From: Synaphobranchus kaupii
Taxonomy: Eukaryota > Chordata > Actinopteri > Anguilliformes > Synaphobranchidae
Reading direction: 5' to 3'
Length of the DNA stretch: 64,000 nucleotides
Assembly: GCA_029718625.1 (NCBI GenBank)
Contig: JAINUF010000029.1
Coordinates: forward strand, 510,001-574,000
Positions 1-10,287 of this stretch are shown one piece after another. How positions within the stretch are numbered: the first letter of the stretch is position 1; the number at the start of each line of letters is the position of its first letter. Made by a program: the position numbers and the translations under genes. The notes beneath the pieces are model-generated. The model worked only from the letters and a program-made list of their open reading frames with translations. It searched no databases and had not been told where the DNA came from.

Positions 1-650
1 CCATAACACTACCCCACACAGTCCTGACCGTAACTCTACCCCACACAATCCTGACCATAACACTACCCCACACAGTCCTGACCGTAACACTACCCCACAC
101 AGTCCTGACCCTAACACTACCCCACACAGTCCTGACCATAACACTACCCCACACAGTCCTGACCATAACACTACCCCACACAGTCCTGACCGTAACTCTA
201 CCCCACACAGTCCTGACCCTAACACTACCCCACACAGTCCTGACCCTAACACTACCCCACACAGTCCTGACCATAACACTACCCCACACAGTCCTGACCG
301 TAACTCTACCCCACACAGTCCTGACCGTAACTCTACCCCACACAGTCCTGACCGTAACTCTACCCCACACAGTCCTGACCGTAACTCTACCCCACACAGT
401 CCTGACCCTAACACTACCCCACACAGTCCTGACCATAACACTACCCCACACAGTCCTGACCGTAACTCTACCCCACACAGTCCTGACCGTAACACTACCC
501 CACACAGTCCTGACCCTAACACTACCCCACACAGTCCTGACCCTAACACTACCCCACACAGTCCTGACCCTAACACTACCCCACACAGTCCTGACCGTGA
601 CTCTACCCCACACAGTCCTGACCGTAACTCTACCCCACACAGTCCTGTCT
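1..650. repeat. 27-bp minisatellite, about 24 copies
   Basis: The unit reads approximately CCGTAACACTACCCCACACA plus GTCCTGA. Copies vary mainly at two places (CCGTAAC, CCATAAC or CCCTAAC; ACACTA or ACTCTA). The array runs off the left edge, so its true size is unknown. No coding content. Confidence 0.95.
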
Positions 651-993
651 ACTGTTCTGTACTTGAAGAGTAACCAGGGGGAGAACCGCATCTCAACAAC
701 AAAAGACTGACGATTGAAGAGGCCGAAACATTTTTTAACAACACAAAGCTTGTGAGATTAGCAGCAGATCCAGTCTGTGGGAGAGAATGAGTGTGTGAGG
801 AGTGTGTGAGGAGTGTGTGAGGACAGTGAGAGTCGTGTGTGAGGAGTGTGTGAGGACAGTGAGAGTCGTGTGTGAGGAGGTTCTGGAAGAAGTAATGAAA
901 TGGACGACCTTATTGTGAGAGTGACACTTCTACATGCCCCTCTTTGACTCACACAACCCACACAGATATCACGAGCAGAGAGAGAGAGTTTTA
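651..993. other. non-coding spacer with short GTGTGAGGA repeats
   Basis: Between two arrays. Positions about 780-880 hold a short imperfect repeat built from GTGTGAGGA and GGACAGTGAGAGTC. The only reading frame here is low-complexity and is not supported as a gene. Confidence 0.6.
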
Positions 994-2393
994 AAACACA
1001 TTATTAACACTGACTCTATTTAGAACATTAAAACGCATTATTAACGCTGACTCTATTTAGAACATTAAAACGCATTATTAACGCTGACTCTATTTAGAAC
1101 GTTAAAACGCATTATTAATGCTGACTCTATTTAGAACATTAAAACGCATTATTAACGCTGACTCTATTTAGAACATTAAAACGCATTATTAACGCTGACT
1201 CTATTTAGAACGTTAAAACGCATTATTAATGCTGACTCTATTTAGAACATTAAAACGCATTATTAACGCTGACTCTATTTAGAACATTAAAACGCATTAT
1301 TAACGCTGACTCTATTTAGAACATTAAAACGCATTATTAACGCTGACTCTATTTAGAACGTTAAAACGCATTATTAACGCTGACTCTATTTAGAACATTA
1401 AAACGCATTATTAACGCTGACTCTATTTAGAACATTAAAACGCATTATTAACGCTGACTCTATTTAGAACGTTAAAACGCATTATTAATGCTGACTCTAT
1501 TTAGAACATTAAAACGCATTATTAACGCTGACTCTATTTAGAACATTAAAACGCATTATTAACGCTGACTCTATTTAGAACGTTAAAACGCATTATTAAT
1601 GCTGACTCTATTTAGAACATTAAAACGCATTATTAACGCTGACTCTATTTAGAACGTTAAAACGCATTATTAATGCTGACTCTATTTAGAACATTAAAAC
1701 GCATTATTAACGCTGACTCTATTTAGAACATTAAAACGCATTATTAACGCTGACTCTATTTAGAACATTAAAACGCATTATTAACGCTGACTCTATTTAG
1801 AACGTTAAAACACATTATTAACACTGACTCTATTTAGAACATTAAAACGCATTATTAACGCTGACTCTATTTAGAACATTAAAACGCATTATTAACGCTG
1901 ACTCTATTTAGAACGTTAAAACGCATTATTAATGCTGACTCTATTTAGAACATTAAAACGCATTATTAACGCTGACTCTATTTAGAACATTAAAACGCAT
2001 TATTAACGCTGACTCTATTTAGAACGTTAAAACGCATTATTAATGCTGACTCTATTTAGAACATTAAAACGCATTATTAACGCTGACTCTATTTAGAACA
2101 TTAAAACGCATTATTAACGCTGACTCTATTTAGAACATTAAAACGCATTATTAATGCTGACTCTATTTAGAACGTTAAAACGCATTATTAACGCTGACTC
2201 TATTTAGAACGTTAAAACGCATTATTAACGCTGACTCTATTTAGAACGTTAAAACGCATTATTAACGCTGACTCTATTTAGAACGTTAAAACGCATTATT
2301 AACGCTGACTCTATTTAGAACGTTAAAACGCATTATTAACGCTGACTCTATTTAGAACGTTAAAACGCATTATTAACGCTGACTCTATGTGGA
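994..2393. repeat. 37-bp minisatellite, about 38 copies
   Basis: The unit is ACATTAAAACGCATTATTAA followed by CGCTGACTCTATTTAGA. Two dimorphic sites (ACATT/ACGTT and AACGCT/AATGCT) recur in linked form, often every third unit (111 bp), so part of the array is a higher-order repeat. The last six or so units are homogeneous for ACGTT with AACGCT. Confidence 0.95.
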
Positions 2394-2502
2394 ACATCCC
2401 TATAACTCAACACACTAGACTTCTGTTGACACTTTATATTCCTGAAGGAGAATAAATGTAGAACACGGGAAAGAGTCTGACTGTATGCTAACAGACGTGT
2501 TC

Positions 2503-2680
2503 TCCCATAATGCACCGGTGCATCCCAATAACACATCCGTCTGTCTTTCCCATAATGCACCTGTGCATCCCAATAACACACCCATCTGTCTTTCCCATAA
2601 TGCACCTGTGCATCCCAATAACACATTCGTGTGTCTTTCCCATAATGCACCCGTGCATCCCAATAACACATCCGTCTGGA
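2503..2680. repeat. 45-bp minisatellite, 4 copies
   Basis: The unit is CCCATAATGCACCTGTGCAT followed by CCCAATAACACATCCGTCTG and TCTTT. Because 45 is divisible by three, several frames stay open, which creates spurious reading frames on both strands. It directly abuts the 54-bp array. Confidence 0.9.
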
Positions 2681-5600
2681 CGCAGTAGATAGGGCTCTGA
2701 TTCGGACACAGTGCACTGTCACAGGAGACAGGACGCAGTAGATAAGGCTCTGATTCAAACACAGTGCACTGTACGCAGGAGACAGGGAGCAGTAGATAGG
2801 GCTCTGATTCAGACACAGTGCACTGTACGTAGGAGACAGGACACAGTAGACAGGGCTCTGATTCAGACACAGTGCACTGTACACAGGAGACAGGGTGCAG
2901 TAGATAGGGCTCTAATTCAGACACAGTGCACTGTACACAGGAGACAGGGCGCAGTAGATAGGGCTCTGATTCAGACACAGTGCACTGTACACAGGAGACA
3001 GGGTGCAGGAGACAGGGCTCTGATTCAGATACAGTGCACTCTTCGCAGGAGACAGGGCGCAGTAGATAAGGCTCTGCTTCAGACACAGTGCACTGTACAC
3101 AGGAGACAGGGCGCAGTAGATAGGGCTCTGATTCAGACACAGTGTACTGTACGCAGGAGACAGGGTGCAGTAGATAGGGCTCTGATTCAGACACAGTGCA
3201 CTGTACACAGGAGACAGGGCACAATAGATAGGGCTCTGATTCAGACACAGTGCACTGTACACAGGAGACAGGGGGCAGTAGATAGGGCTCTGATTCAGAC
3301 ACAGTGTACTGTACACAGGAGACAGGGCACAGTAGATAGGGCTCTGATTCAGACACAGTGCACTGTACGCAGGAGACAGGGCACAGTAGATAGGGCTCTG
3401 ATTCGGACACAGTAAACTGTACGCAGGAGACAGGGCGCAGTAGATAAGGCTCTGATTCAGACACAGTGCACTGTACGCAGGAGACAGGATGCAGTAGATA
3501 GGGCTCTGATTCGGACACAGTACACTGTACGCAGGAGACAGGGCGCAGTAGATAAGGCTCTGATTCAGACACAATGCACTGTATGCAGGAGACAGGATGC
3601 AGTAGATAGGGCTCTGATTCGGACACAGTACACTGTACGCAGGAGACAGGGCGCAGTAGATAAGGCTCTGATTCAGACACAGTGTACTGTACACAGGAGA
3701 CAGGGCGCAGTAGATAGGGCTCTGATTCAGACACAGTGCACTGTATGCAGGAGACAGGGCACAGTAGATAGGGCTCTGATTCGGACAGAGTGCACTGTAC
3801 GCAGGAGACAGGACACAGTAGATAGGGCTCTGATTCAGACACAGTGCACTGTACGCAGGAGACAGGACACAGTAGATAGGGCTCTGATTCAGACACAGTG
3901 CACTGTACGCAGGAGACAGGGCGCAGTAGACAGGGCTCTGATTCAGACACAGTGCACTGTATGCAGGAGACAGGGCGCAGTAGATAGGGCTCTGATTCGG
4001 ACACTGTACTGTACACAGGAGACAGGGCACAGTAGATAGGGCTCTGATTCGGACACTGTACTGTACACAGGAGACAGGACACAGTAGATAGGGCTCTGAT
4101 TCAGACACAGTGCACTGTACGCAGGAGACAGGACACAGTAGATAGGGCTCTGATTCAGACACAGTGCACTGTACGCAGGAGACAGGGCGCAGTAGATAGG
4201 GCTCTGATTCAGACACAGTGCACTGTATGCAGGAGACAGGGCGCAGTAGATAGGGCTTTGATTCGGACACTGTACTGTACACAGGAGACAGGGCACAGTA
4301 GATAGGGCTCTGATTCGGACACTGTACTGTACACAGGAGACAGGGCACAGTAGATAGGGCTCTGATTCAGACACAGTGCACTGTACGCAGGAGACAGGGC
4401 ACAGTAGATAGGGCTCTGATTCAGATACAGTGCAATGTACACAGGAGACATGGTGCAGTAGATAGGGCTCTGATTCAGACACAGTGCACTGTACGCAGGA
4501 GACAGGGCGCAGTAGATAGGGCTCTGATTCAGACACTGTACTGTACACAGGAGACAGGGCACAGTAGATAGGGCTCTGATTCGGACACTGTACTGTACAC
4601 AGGAGACAGGGCACAGTAGATAGGGCTCTGATTCAGACACAGTGCACTGTACGCAGGAGACAAGGCACAGTAGATAGGGCTCTGATTCAGATACAGTGCA
4701 ATGTACACAGGAGACATGGTGCAGTAGATAGGGCTCTGATTCAGACACAGTGTACTGTACACAGGAGACAGGATGCAGGAGACAGGGTGCAGTAGACAGG
4801 GCTCTGATTCAGACACAGTGTACTGTATGCAGGAGACAGGGTGCAGTAGACAGGGCTCTGATTCAGACACAGTGCACTGTATGCAGGAGACAGGGTGCAG
4901 TAGACAGGCCTCTGATTCGGACACAGTGTACTGTATGCAGGAGACAGGGCGCAGTAGATAGAGCTCTGATTCAGACACAGTGTACTGTATGCAGGAGACA
5001 AGGTGCAGTAGACAGGGCTCTGATTCAGACACAGTGTACTCTACACAGGGGACAGGGTGCAGTAGACAGGATGCAGTAGACAGGGCTCTGATTCGGACAC
5101 AGTGTACTGTACGTAGGAGACAGGGTGCAGTAGACAGGGCGCAGTAGACAGGGCTCTGAATCAGACACAGTGTACTGTACATAGGAGACAGGGTGCAGTA
5201 CACAGGGCGCAGTAGACAGGGCTCTGATTCAGACACAGTGTACTGTACACAGGAGACAGGGTGCAGTAGACAGGATGCAGTAGACAGGGCTCTGATTCAG
5301 ACACAGTGTACTGTACGTAGGAGACAGGGTGCGGTAGACTGGGCTCTGATTCAGACACAGTGTACTGTACACAGGAGACAGGGTGCAGTAGACAGGATGC
5401 AGTAGACAGGGCTCTGATTCAGACACAGTGTACTGTATGCAGTAGACAGGATGCAGTAGACAGGGCTCTGATTCAGACACAGTGTACTGTACACAGGAGA
5501 CAGGGTGCAGTAGACAGGGCTCTGATTCAGACACAGTGTACTGTACACAGGAGACAGGGTGCAGTAGACAGGATGCAGTAGACAGGGCTCTGATTCAGAC

Positions 5601-5866
5601 ACAGTGTACTGTACGTAGGAGACAGGGTGCAGTAGACAGGGTGCGGTAGACAGGGCTCTGATTCAGACACAGTGTACTGTACACAGGAGACAGGGTGCAG
5701 TAGACAGGATGCAGTAGACAGGGCTCTGATTCAGACACAGTGTACTGTATGCAGGAGACAGGGTGCAGTAGACAGGATGCAGTAGACAGGGCTCTGATTC
5801 AGACACAGTGTACTGTACACAGGAGACAGGGTGCAGTAGACAGGGCTCTGATTCAGACACAGCCCT
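2681..5866. repeat. 54-bp minisatellite derived from a transposon terminus, about 59 units
   Basis: The unit is GGGCTCTGATTCAGACACAG, then TGCACTGTACGCAGGAGACA, then GGGCGCAGTAGATA. Shorter (about 51 bp) and longer compound units occur, especially after position 4740 where an extra GCAGTAGACAGGATGCAGTA segment appears. The unit matches the terminal region of the non-autonomous DNA transposon at 5867-6566 and 56306-57196, and the array ends at 5865 in that element's own terminal bases (GACACAGCCC). The unit length is divisible by three, so long open frames exist on both strands. They are repeat artefacts, not genes. Confidence 0.95.
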
Positions 5867-6566
5867 AGGCCGTGTCCGAATCAGCACTCTTCCACACTGT
5901 TGAGTAGCCTTGGTGAGTAGATAGGGCGAGAAAGTTGTAGAGTACGCAATTTATTTTTTTTCAAATTGCAGTATACTTCAAACACCAGGATGACACACTT
6001 ACTTCCGGGGTTTCGCTGAGTACATTCGGGAGCACACTTTTCAAGAAGTACACAAACATTTTGGTCACATGAATATGACGTGAAGTTTCGTTTTTGAAAA
6101 ATGAGGCGCAGCTTCGCTGACGTTATCCATCAAATACAACAAAAACAACACGTGACATGGCAGCGCAAGAGTGGGGCGCAGGGTTGCCAGATCTGGTAAG
6201 ACTTTCCAGCCAAATGGCGACTCAAAACTAGCCAATTTATAGGCTATTTTTAACCAAAACAGTATTTTAAATCAAAATCATCATGTTTTTACTTTTTAAA
6301 ATAAGTGCATGCTTTGCGACATTTCATTTTTACCCGTGACTGCACTTTGAAAGTATCCCAATTTAGCTGTAAAACCGCGGACATGGCAACACTGGTGGGA
6401 TGTCTTATGACCTGCTTACGACACTTCCACGGTATGGTTTGGAAATAGTATAGCAGATATTTTTCGCGTCCTGCTAAACAGTGCACATTAAACAGCACAC
6501 TTCTGCCAGTGCACTCTTCGCAGGAGACAGGGCGCAGTAGATAGGGTTCTGATTCGGACACAGCCC
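5867..6566. mobile_element. non-autonomous DNA transposon (about 700 bp) with GGCCGTGTCCGAAT termini
   Basis: The left end reads GGCCGTGTCCGAATCAG and the right end CTGATTCGGACACAGCCC, which are inverted relative to each other. The interior, read in reverse, aligns along its length with 56306-57196 (shared text includes TTGAGTCGCCATTTGGC and CAGCGAAGCTGCGCC), so this is a repeated family. There is no transposase. One 54-bp unit of the neighbouring minisatellite sits just inside the right terminus. TA flanks both ends, but the second copy does not show this, so the target-site duplication and superfamily are unresolved. Confidence 0.8.
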
Positions 6567-6829
6567 TAGTTTCTGTGTTGATCTGCAGGCTCAGGGCAGC
6601 CATTAATAATCCCTGAGACTCTACTGAGCCAGTCAGGACACTCTTTAAAAGAAAGGGATATTACTCCTCCCCCTCAATATCTCTCTCCCTCTCTCCCCCT
6701 CTCCCGATCTTCCCTTTTTTAGTTGAATATTTCTCTAGCATCTTTTGCTCCTTCCAGCTCTCCTCCACCCATCACTTCCTTTTCCATCTCCCTTTCCCTA
6801 ATCCCAGCATGCACCACAGTGCGCAGGGC

Positions 6830-7015
6830 TAGGCCCGGTTCTGTAAATGGATCTGATACAGACACACTGATCAGGGTTGGGCCCGGTTCTGTAAATGGAT
6901 CTGATACAGACACACTGATCAGGGTTGGGCCCGGTTCTGTAAATGTATTTGATTCAAACACACTGATCAGGGTTAGGCCCGGTTCTGTAAATGGATCTGA
7001 TACTGACACACAGAT
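6830..7015. repeat. 48-bp minisatellite, about 4 copies
   Basis: The unit is GGGCCCGGTTCTGTAAATGG followed by ATCTGATACAGACACACTGA and TCAGGGTT. The period is divisible by three, so both strands stay open for about 105 codons. No gene is supported. Confidence 0.9.
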
Positions 7016-7221
7016 CATTTCCTCTGTGGAGTACATAGTATAATCCCTCCCTGCTTAGACCAGTTCAGTGATCCTGTGCTCATCCTGTTTTAAACATTCA
7101 GGATGTTTCTGCCTAAGGAGTCTTTAATAATAAAGATGTATGAGATTTTTAAAATAATAAACAGGAAGTACATATAGTGACAGCTGCCATCTCATCTCCC
7201 ATGCCAGCAGTATTGTAGCTA

Positions 7222-7481
7222 TGGTGACCCAGTGATCTGCCAAAGTTTGTGTTATGCATATGTGATGTGTACAGAGGGTGTGATGTGTGTAGAGGGTGTG
7301 ATGTGTGTAGAGGGTGTGATGTGTGTAGAGGGTGTGATGTGTGTAGAGGGTGTGATGTGTGTAGAGGGTGTGATGTGTGTAGAGGGTGTGATGTGTGTAG
7401 AGGGTGTGATGTGTATAGAGGATGTGATGTGGTGACCCAGTGATCTGCCAAAGTTTGTGTTATGCATATGTGATGTGTACA
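7222..7481. repeat. 18-bp minisatellite (about 9 copies) bracketed by a 50-bp direct repeat
   Basis: The core unit is AGAGGGTGTGATGTGTGT at about 7268-7430. The same roughly 50-bp sequence starting GGTGACCCAGTGATCTGCCA and ending in TGATGTGTAC lies immediately before (7222-7271) and after (7432-7481) the array. The bracket looks like a duplication that captured or later filled with the repeat. Confidence 0.9.
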
Positions 7482-7499
7482 CCCTCTATACACATCAGA

Positions 7500-7923
7500 C
7501 GTGTGTATCTCCCCCGCATGGCTGCATCATCAGAGCACCAGCGTACAGCCTCACTCGATCGCATGCTGATTGGATTATATTAAAACTGGATTAGAGTCTC
7601 ATTATATTACAGTGTTAATGGATTATGGTGTGACTCCATTACAGCAGGTCTGGTTTAATGTCAGTTGGCTGAATGGATTACTGTATGTATATTACTCAGT
7701 TACAGTCTGACTGGGTAACGTGTGAACTGAGTTACAGTCTGACTGTACTGCAGCAGAAATGCAGTGTGGTGTGACAGCAGCACCTAGTGGCCATCTTCAT
7801 AATTGCATTCTCAAACAAGTATCTTCCCCCCTGCGGTCCCTGGACACAGGGAAATATAAAGATCAGAGACACTTCACTATAGACAGCAGGAAATCTGATC
7901 TTTGAGTCCGTAGCTCAAGTTTC
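7500..7923. other. non-coding region, nothing recognised
   Basis: Mixed-complexity sequence with a few loosely repeated phrases such as CAGTTACAGTCTGACTG. I see no gene, RNA or element. Confidence 0.5.
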
Positions 7924-8090
7924 TCATTTATATTACATTACATTACATTACATTATAGTCATTTGGCAGACGCTCTTATCCAGAGCGACGTACATAGTGC
8001 ATTTTCGAACTAGGAACAAGTGCGTTAAAACGACCCTAAAAGGTAAATACGAGTTCAAGTACCAGGCGTAGTCAGTATGATTTATTTTTA
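7924..8090 (-). mobile_element. L2-type LINE (or SINE sharing its tail), 3' end only
   Basis: The block starts with an ATTAC microsatellite followed by TTTGGCAGACGCTCTTATCC and AGAGCGACGTACA. This is the reverse complement of the fish L2-type 3' tail that also ends the LINE at 36096-37593. Everything 5' of about 8090 (in element orientation) is missing or unrecognisable. Confidence 0.7.
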
Positions 8091-8309
8091 TTTTTTTGGG
8101 TGGGGGTAACCACACAATATCGATGATTGGCGTGTACAACAGTAAGCCAATAAGTAACCTTACAAGTATTAAACTAGAAGCTTGAACCACTTAAACAAGG
8201 ATTCATAAAACACAATGTTCTGTTCACAATGTTATATTCTGGAGCGGGCCGTGTATTGTGTGTTTGTGCAACTCGCCTGCATCGCTTCACTATTTGCTGT
8301 TCCGTTAAA

Positions 8310-8849
8310 TGCAACAAAACATCCTCCCCTAACCCAACAAAACATCCTCCCCTAACCCTAACCCAACAAAACATCCTCCCCTAACCCAACAAAACATCCT
8401 CCCCTAACCCTAACCCAACAAAACATCCTCCCCTAACCCAACAAAACATCCTCCCCTAACCCAACAAAACATCCTCCCCTAACCCTAACCCAACAAAACA
8501 TCCTCCCCTAACCCTAACCCAACAAAACATCCTCCCCTAACCCAACAAAACATCCTCCCCTAACCCTAACCCAACAAAACATCCTCCCCTAACCCTAACC
8601 CAACAAAACATCCTCCCCTAACCCAACAAAACATCCTCCCCTAACCCTAACCCAACAAAATATCCTCCCCTAACCCTAACCCAACAAAACATCCTCCCCT
8701 AACCCTAACCCAACAAAACATCCTCCCCTAACCCTAACCCAACAAAACATCCTCCCCTAACCCAACAAAACATCCTCCCCTAACCCTAACCCAACAAAAC
8801 ATCCTCCCCTAACCCTAACCCAACAAAACATCCTCCCCTAACCCAAACC
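8310..8849. repeat. 23/29-bp compound minisatellite containing telomere-like CCCTAA
   Basis: Units are CAACAAAACATCCTCCCCTAACC with or without an extra CTAACC, so copies alternate irregularly between 23 and 29 bp. Each long unit carries two tandem CCCTAA hexamers. About 20 copies. Confidence 0.95.
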
Positions 8850-9137
8850 CTGCTCCCAGCTGGGAGCACTGATTCCATCCTTTATAATACATAACCGGTT
8901 ATAGAACATGAGCTGGGCTATATCAGCACTGTTAATATCATTACTGTCTGCTTTCAACATTTCTTTAAATCTACAAGCAGAAAGCACAGCCACTAAGCCA
9001 TTAAAGCATGCTTTGGTAAATTGGACAGAATTGCATTTTTACCTGTGGTGACTGCAACAGAAATACTGTGACTGTGGAGCATCTGAGAATCTGGGCTGAG
9101 TTAATCTGTTTATATGTTTATATTCCTGTCTGAGTCT
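8850..9137. other. non-coding spacer
   Basis: No gene or element recognised between the CCCTAA-rich array and the CA repeat. Confidence 0.4.
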
Positions 9138-9305
9138 CATTACACACGCACACACACACGCGCGCACACAGACACACGCACACACACATGCACACGCACG
9201 CACACGCACGCACACACACATACACGCACACAGACGCATGCACACACGCACGCACACACACACACACACAGATACGCACACACACATAGATACACACACA
9301 GACAG
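9138..9305. repeat. CA/CG-interrupted microsatellite
   Basis: Alternating CACACA with CGCA, CGCGCA and GACA interruptions. It lies inside or at the edge of the LINE fragment that follows, and all its reading frames are simple-sequence artefacts. Confidence 0.95.
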
Positions 9306-9309
9306 ATAA

Positions 9310-9873
9310 ACCTTTTTTATGGAATAATCTTCCCATGTATGTACGGGCTTCAGACACACTTTAAGTGTAGGCTAAAAACATACCTCTTTAGTCAATCCTA
9401 TAGTTAAGGATGTCGGGGGGGGGGGGGGCTAACCTTCTCGTTTCCTCTCTCACCCTGAGCTGCAGATTATTCCAGTTATGCCCCTCACCCTGAGTTTGCA
9501 GACTGCTCCAGTTATGCCCCTCACCCTGAGTTTGCAGACTGCTTCAGACCTGTCCCTCCTTTGGTTTATCCTCCCGACTTCACGCAACCGGAGTCCCAGA
9601 TGCATCACCCCGCCCCTTTGAACTGATTATTGAATTGACTATTACCATTCAGTCCACCTTTAGTCTAAACCGGGCCGGCCAGCGAAGGATGGGCACCCCC
9701 TCTCTAGCCAGGTTCCTTCCGAGATTTCTCCCCTACAGGGGAGTTTTTTACCTCATTTTGCTGGTTGGGGGCTAAGGCCTGGTTTTTTGCTCAATTTTCC
9801 TTCTGTTTCCCTGTGCAGCGTCTTTGTGATGGTTCTCTGTAAAAAGCACTATACAAATTGAATTGAACTGAAT
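9310..9873 (+). mobile_element. non-LTR retrotransposon 3' end, with the last codons of its ORF
   Basis: Positions about 9345-9407 encode a C-terminal phrase [15 protein letters not shown] followed by a stop, typical of the end of L2/CR1-type LINE ORF2. The 3' UTR follows, including a 14-15 G run near 9415 and a short duplication of CCCTCACCCTGAG. It ends in AGCACTATACAAATTGAATT, a common fish LINE tail, directly before a CA microsatellite. The copy is 5'-truncated and dead. Assignment to a clade finer than L2/CR1-like is not possible by eye. Confidence 0.75.
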
Positions 9874-9975
9874 AAACACACACGCATGCACACACGCACA
9901 CACACACACACGCACATGTGCGCGCAGACACACAGACACACACACACACACACACACACGCACATGTGCGCGCGG

Positions 9976-10017
<42 letters not shown>
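9874..10017. repeat. CA microsatellite
   Basis: CA repeat with GTGCGCGC interruptions, placed immediately after the LINE tail. Such microsatellites often grow from LINE 3' ends. Confidence 0.95.
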
Positions 10018-10020
<3 letters not shown>

Positions 10021-10287
10021 TAGATTAGTTGTAAACAGAAGCATTGGGAGCCTCCTGTTCCATTCACACTGCTTGGCTAAACACCTTCAGTCGTGTGATA
10101 AAATGCATTAAAGGACAATGAAAGACAGAACAGGCAGTTAGTCCAACACAAACCGCCTCGCCCCATATAAAAGTGTGAGAGAGAGACGCACACTAACTCA
10201 CTCACGGCTTTCCTTCCCCGTTATCTCCCAGAGTGCATTGCACCCTCATTTCACCCCCCATTGAGTGCGAGGAGTCATCCCTCCAAT
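10018..10287. other. non-coding spacer
   Basis: Short unique stretch between the CA repeat and the 25-bp array. Nothing recognised. Confidence 0.4.

Noticed and set aside
2415..5236. Long open frames on both strands of the 54-bp array (up to 555 codons, motif SESEPYLLRPVSCVQCTV)
   Set aside because: The unit length is a multiple of three with no stop in several frames, so openness is automatic. The unit traces to a non-coding transposon end.
7232..7493. Short Cys/Gly-rich and His/Pro-rich frames over the 18-bp array
   Set aside because: The 18-bp period is divisible by three; pure repeat artefacts.
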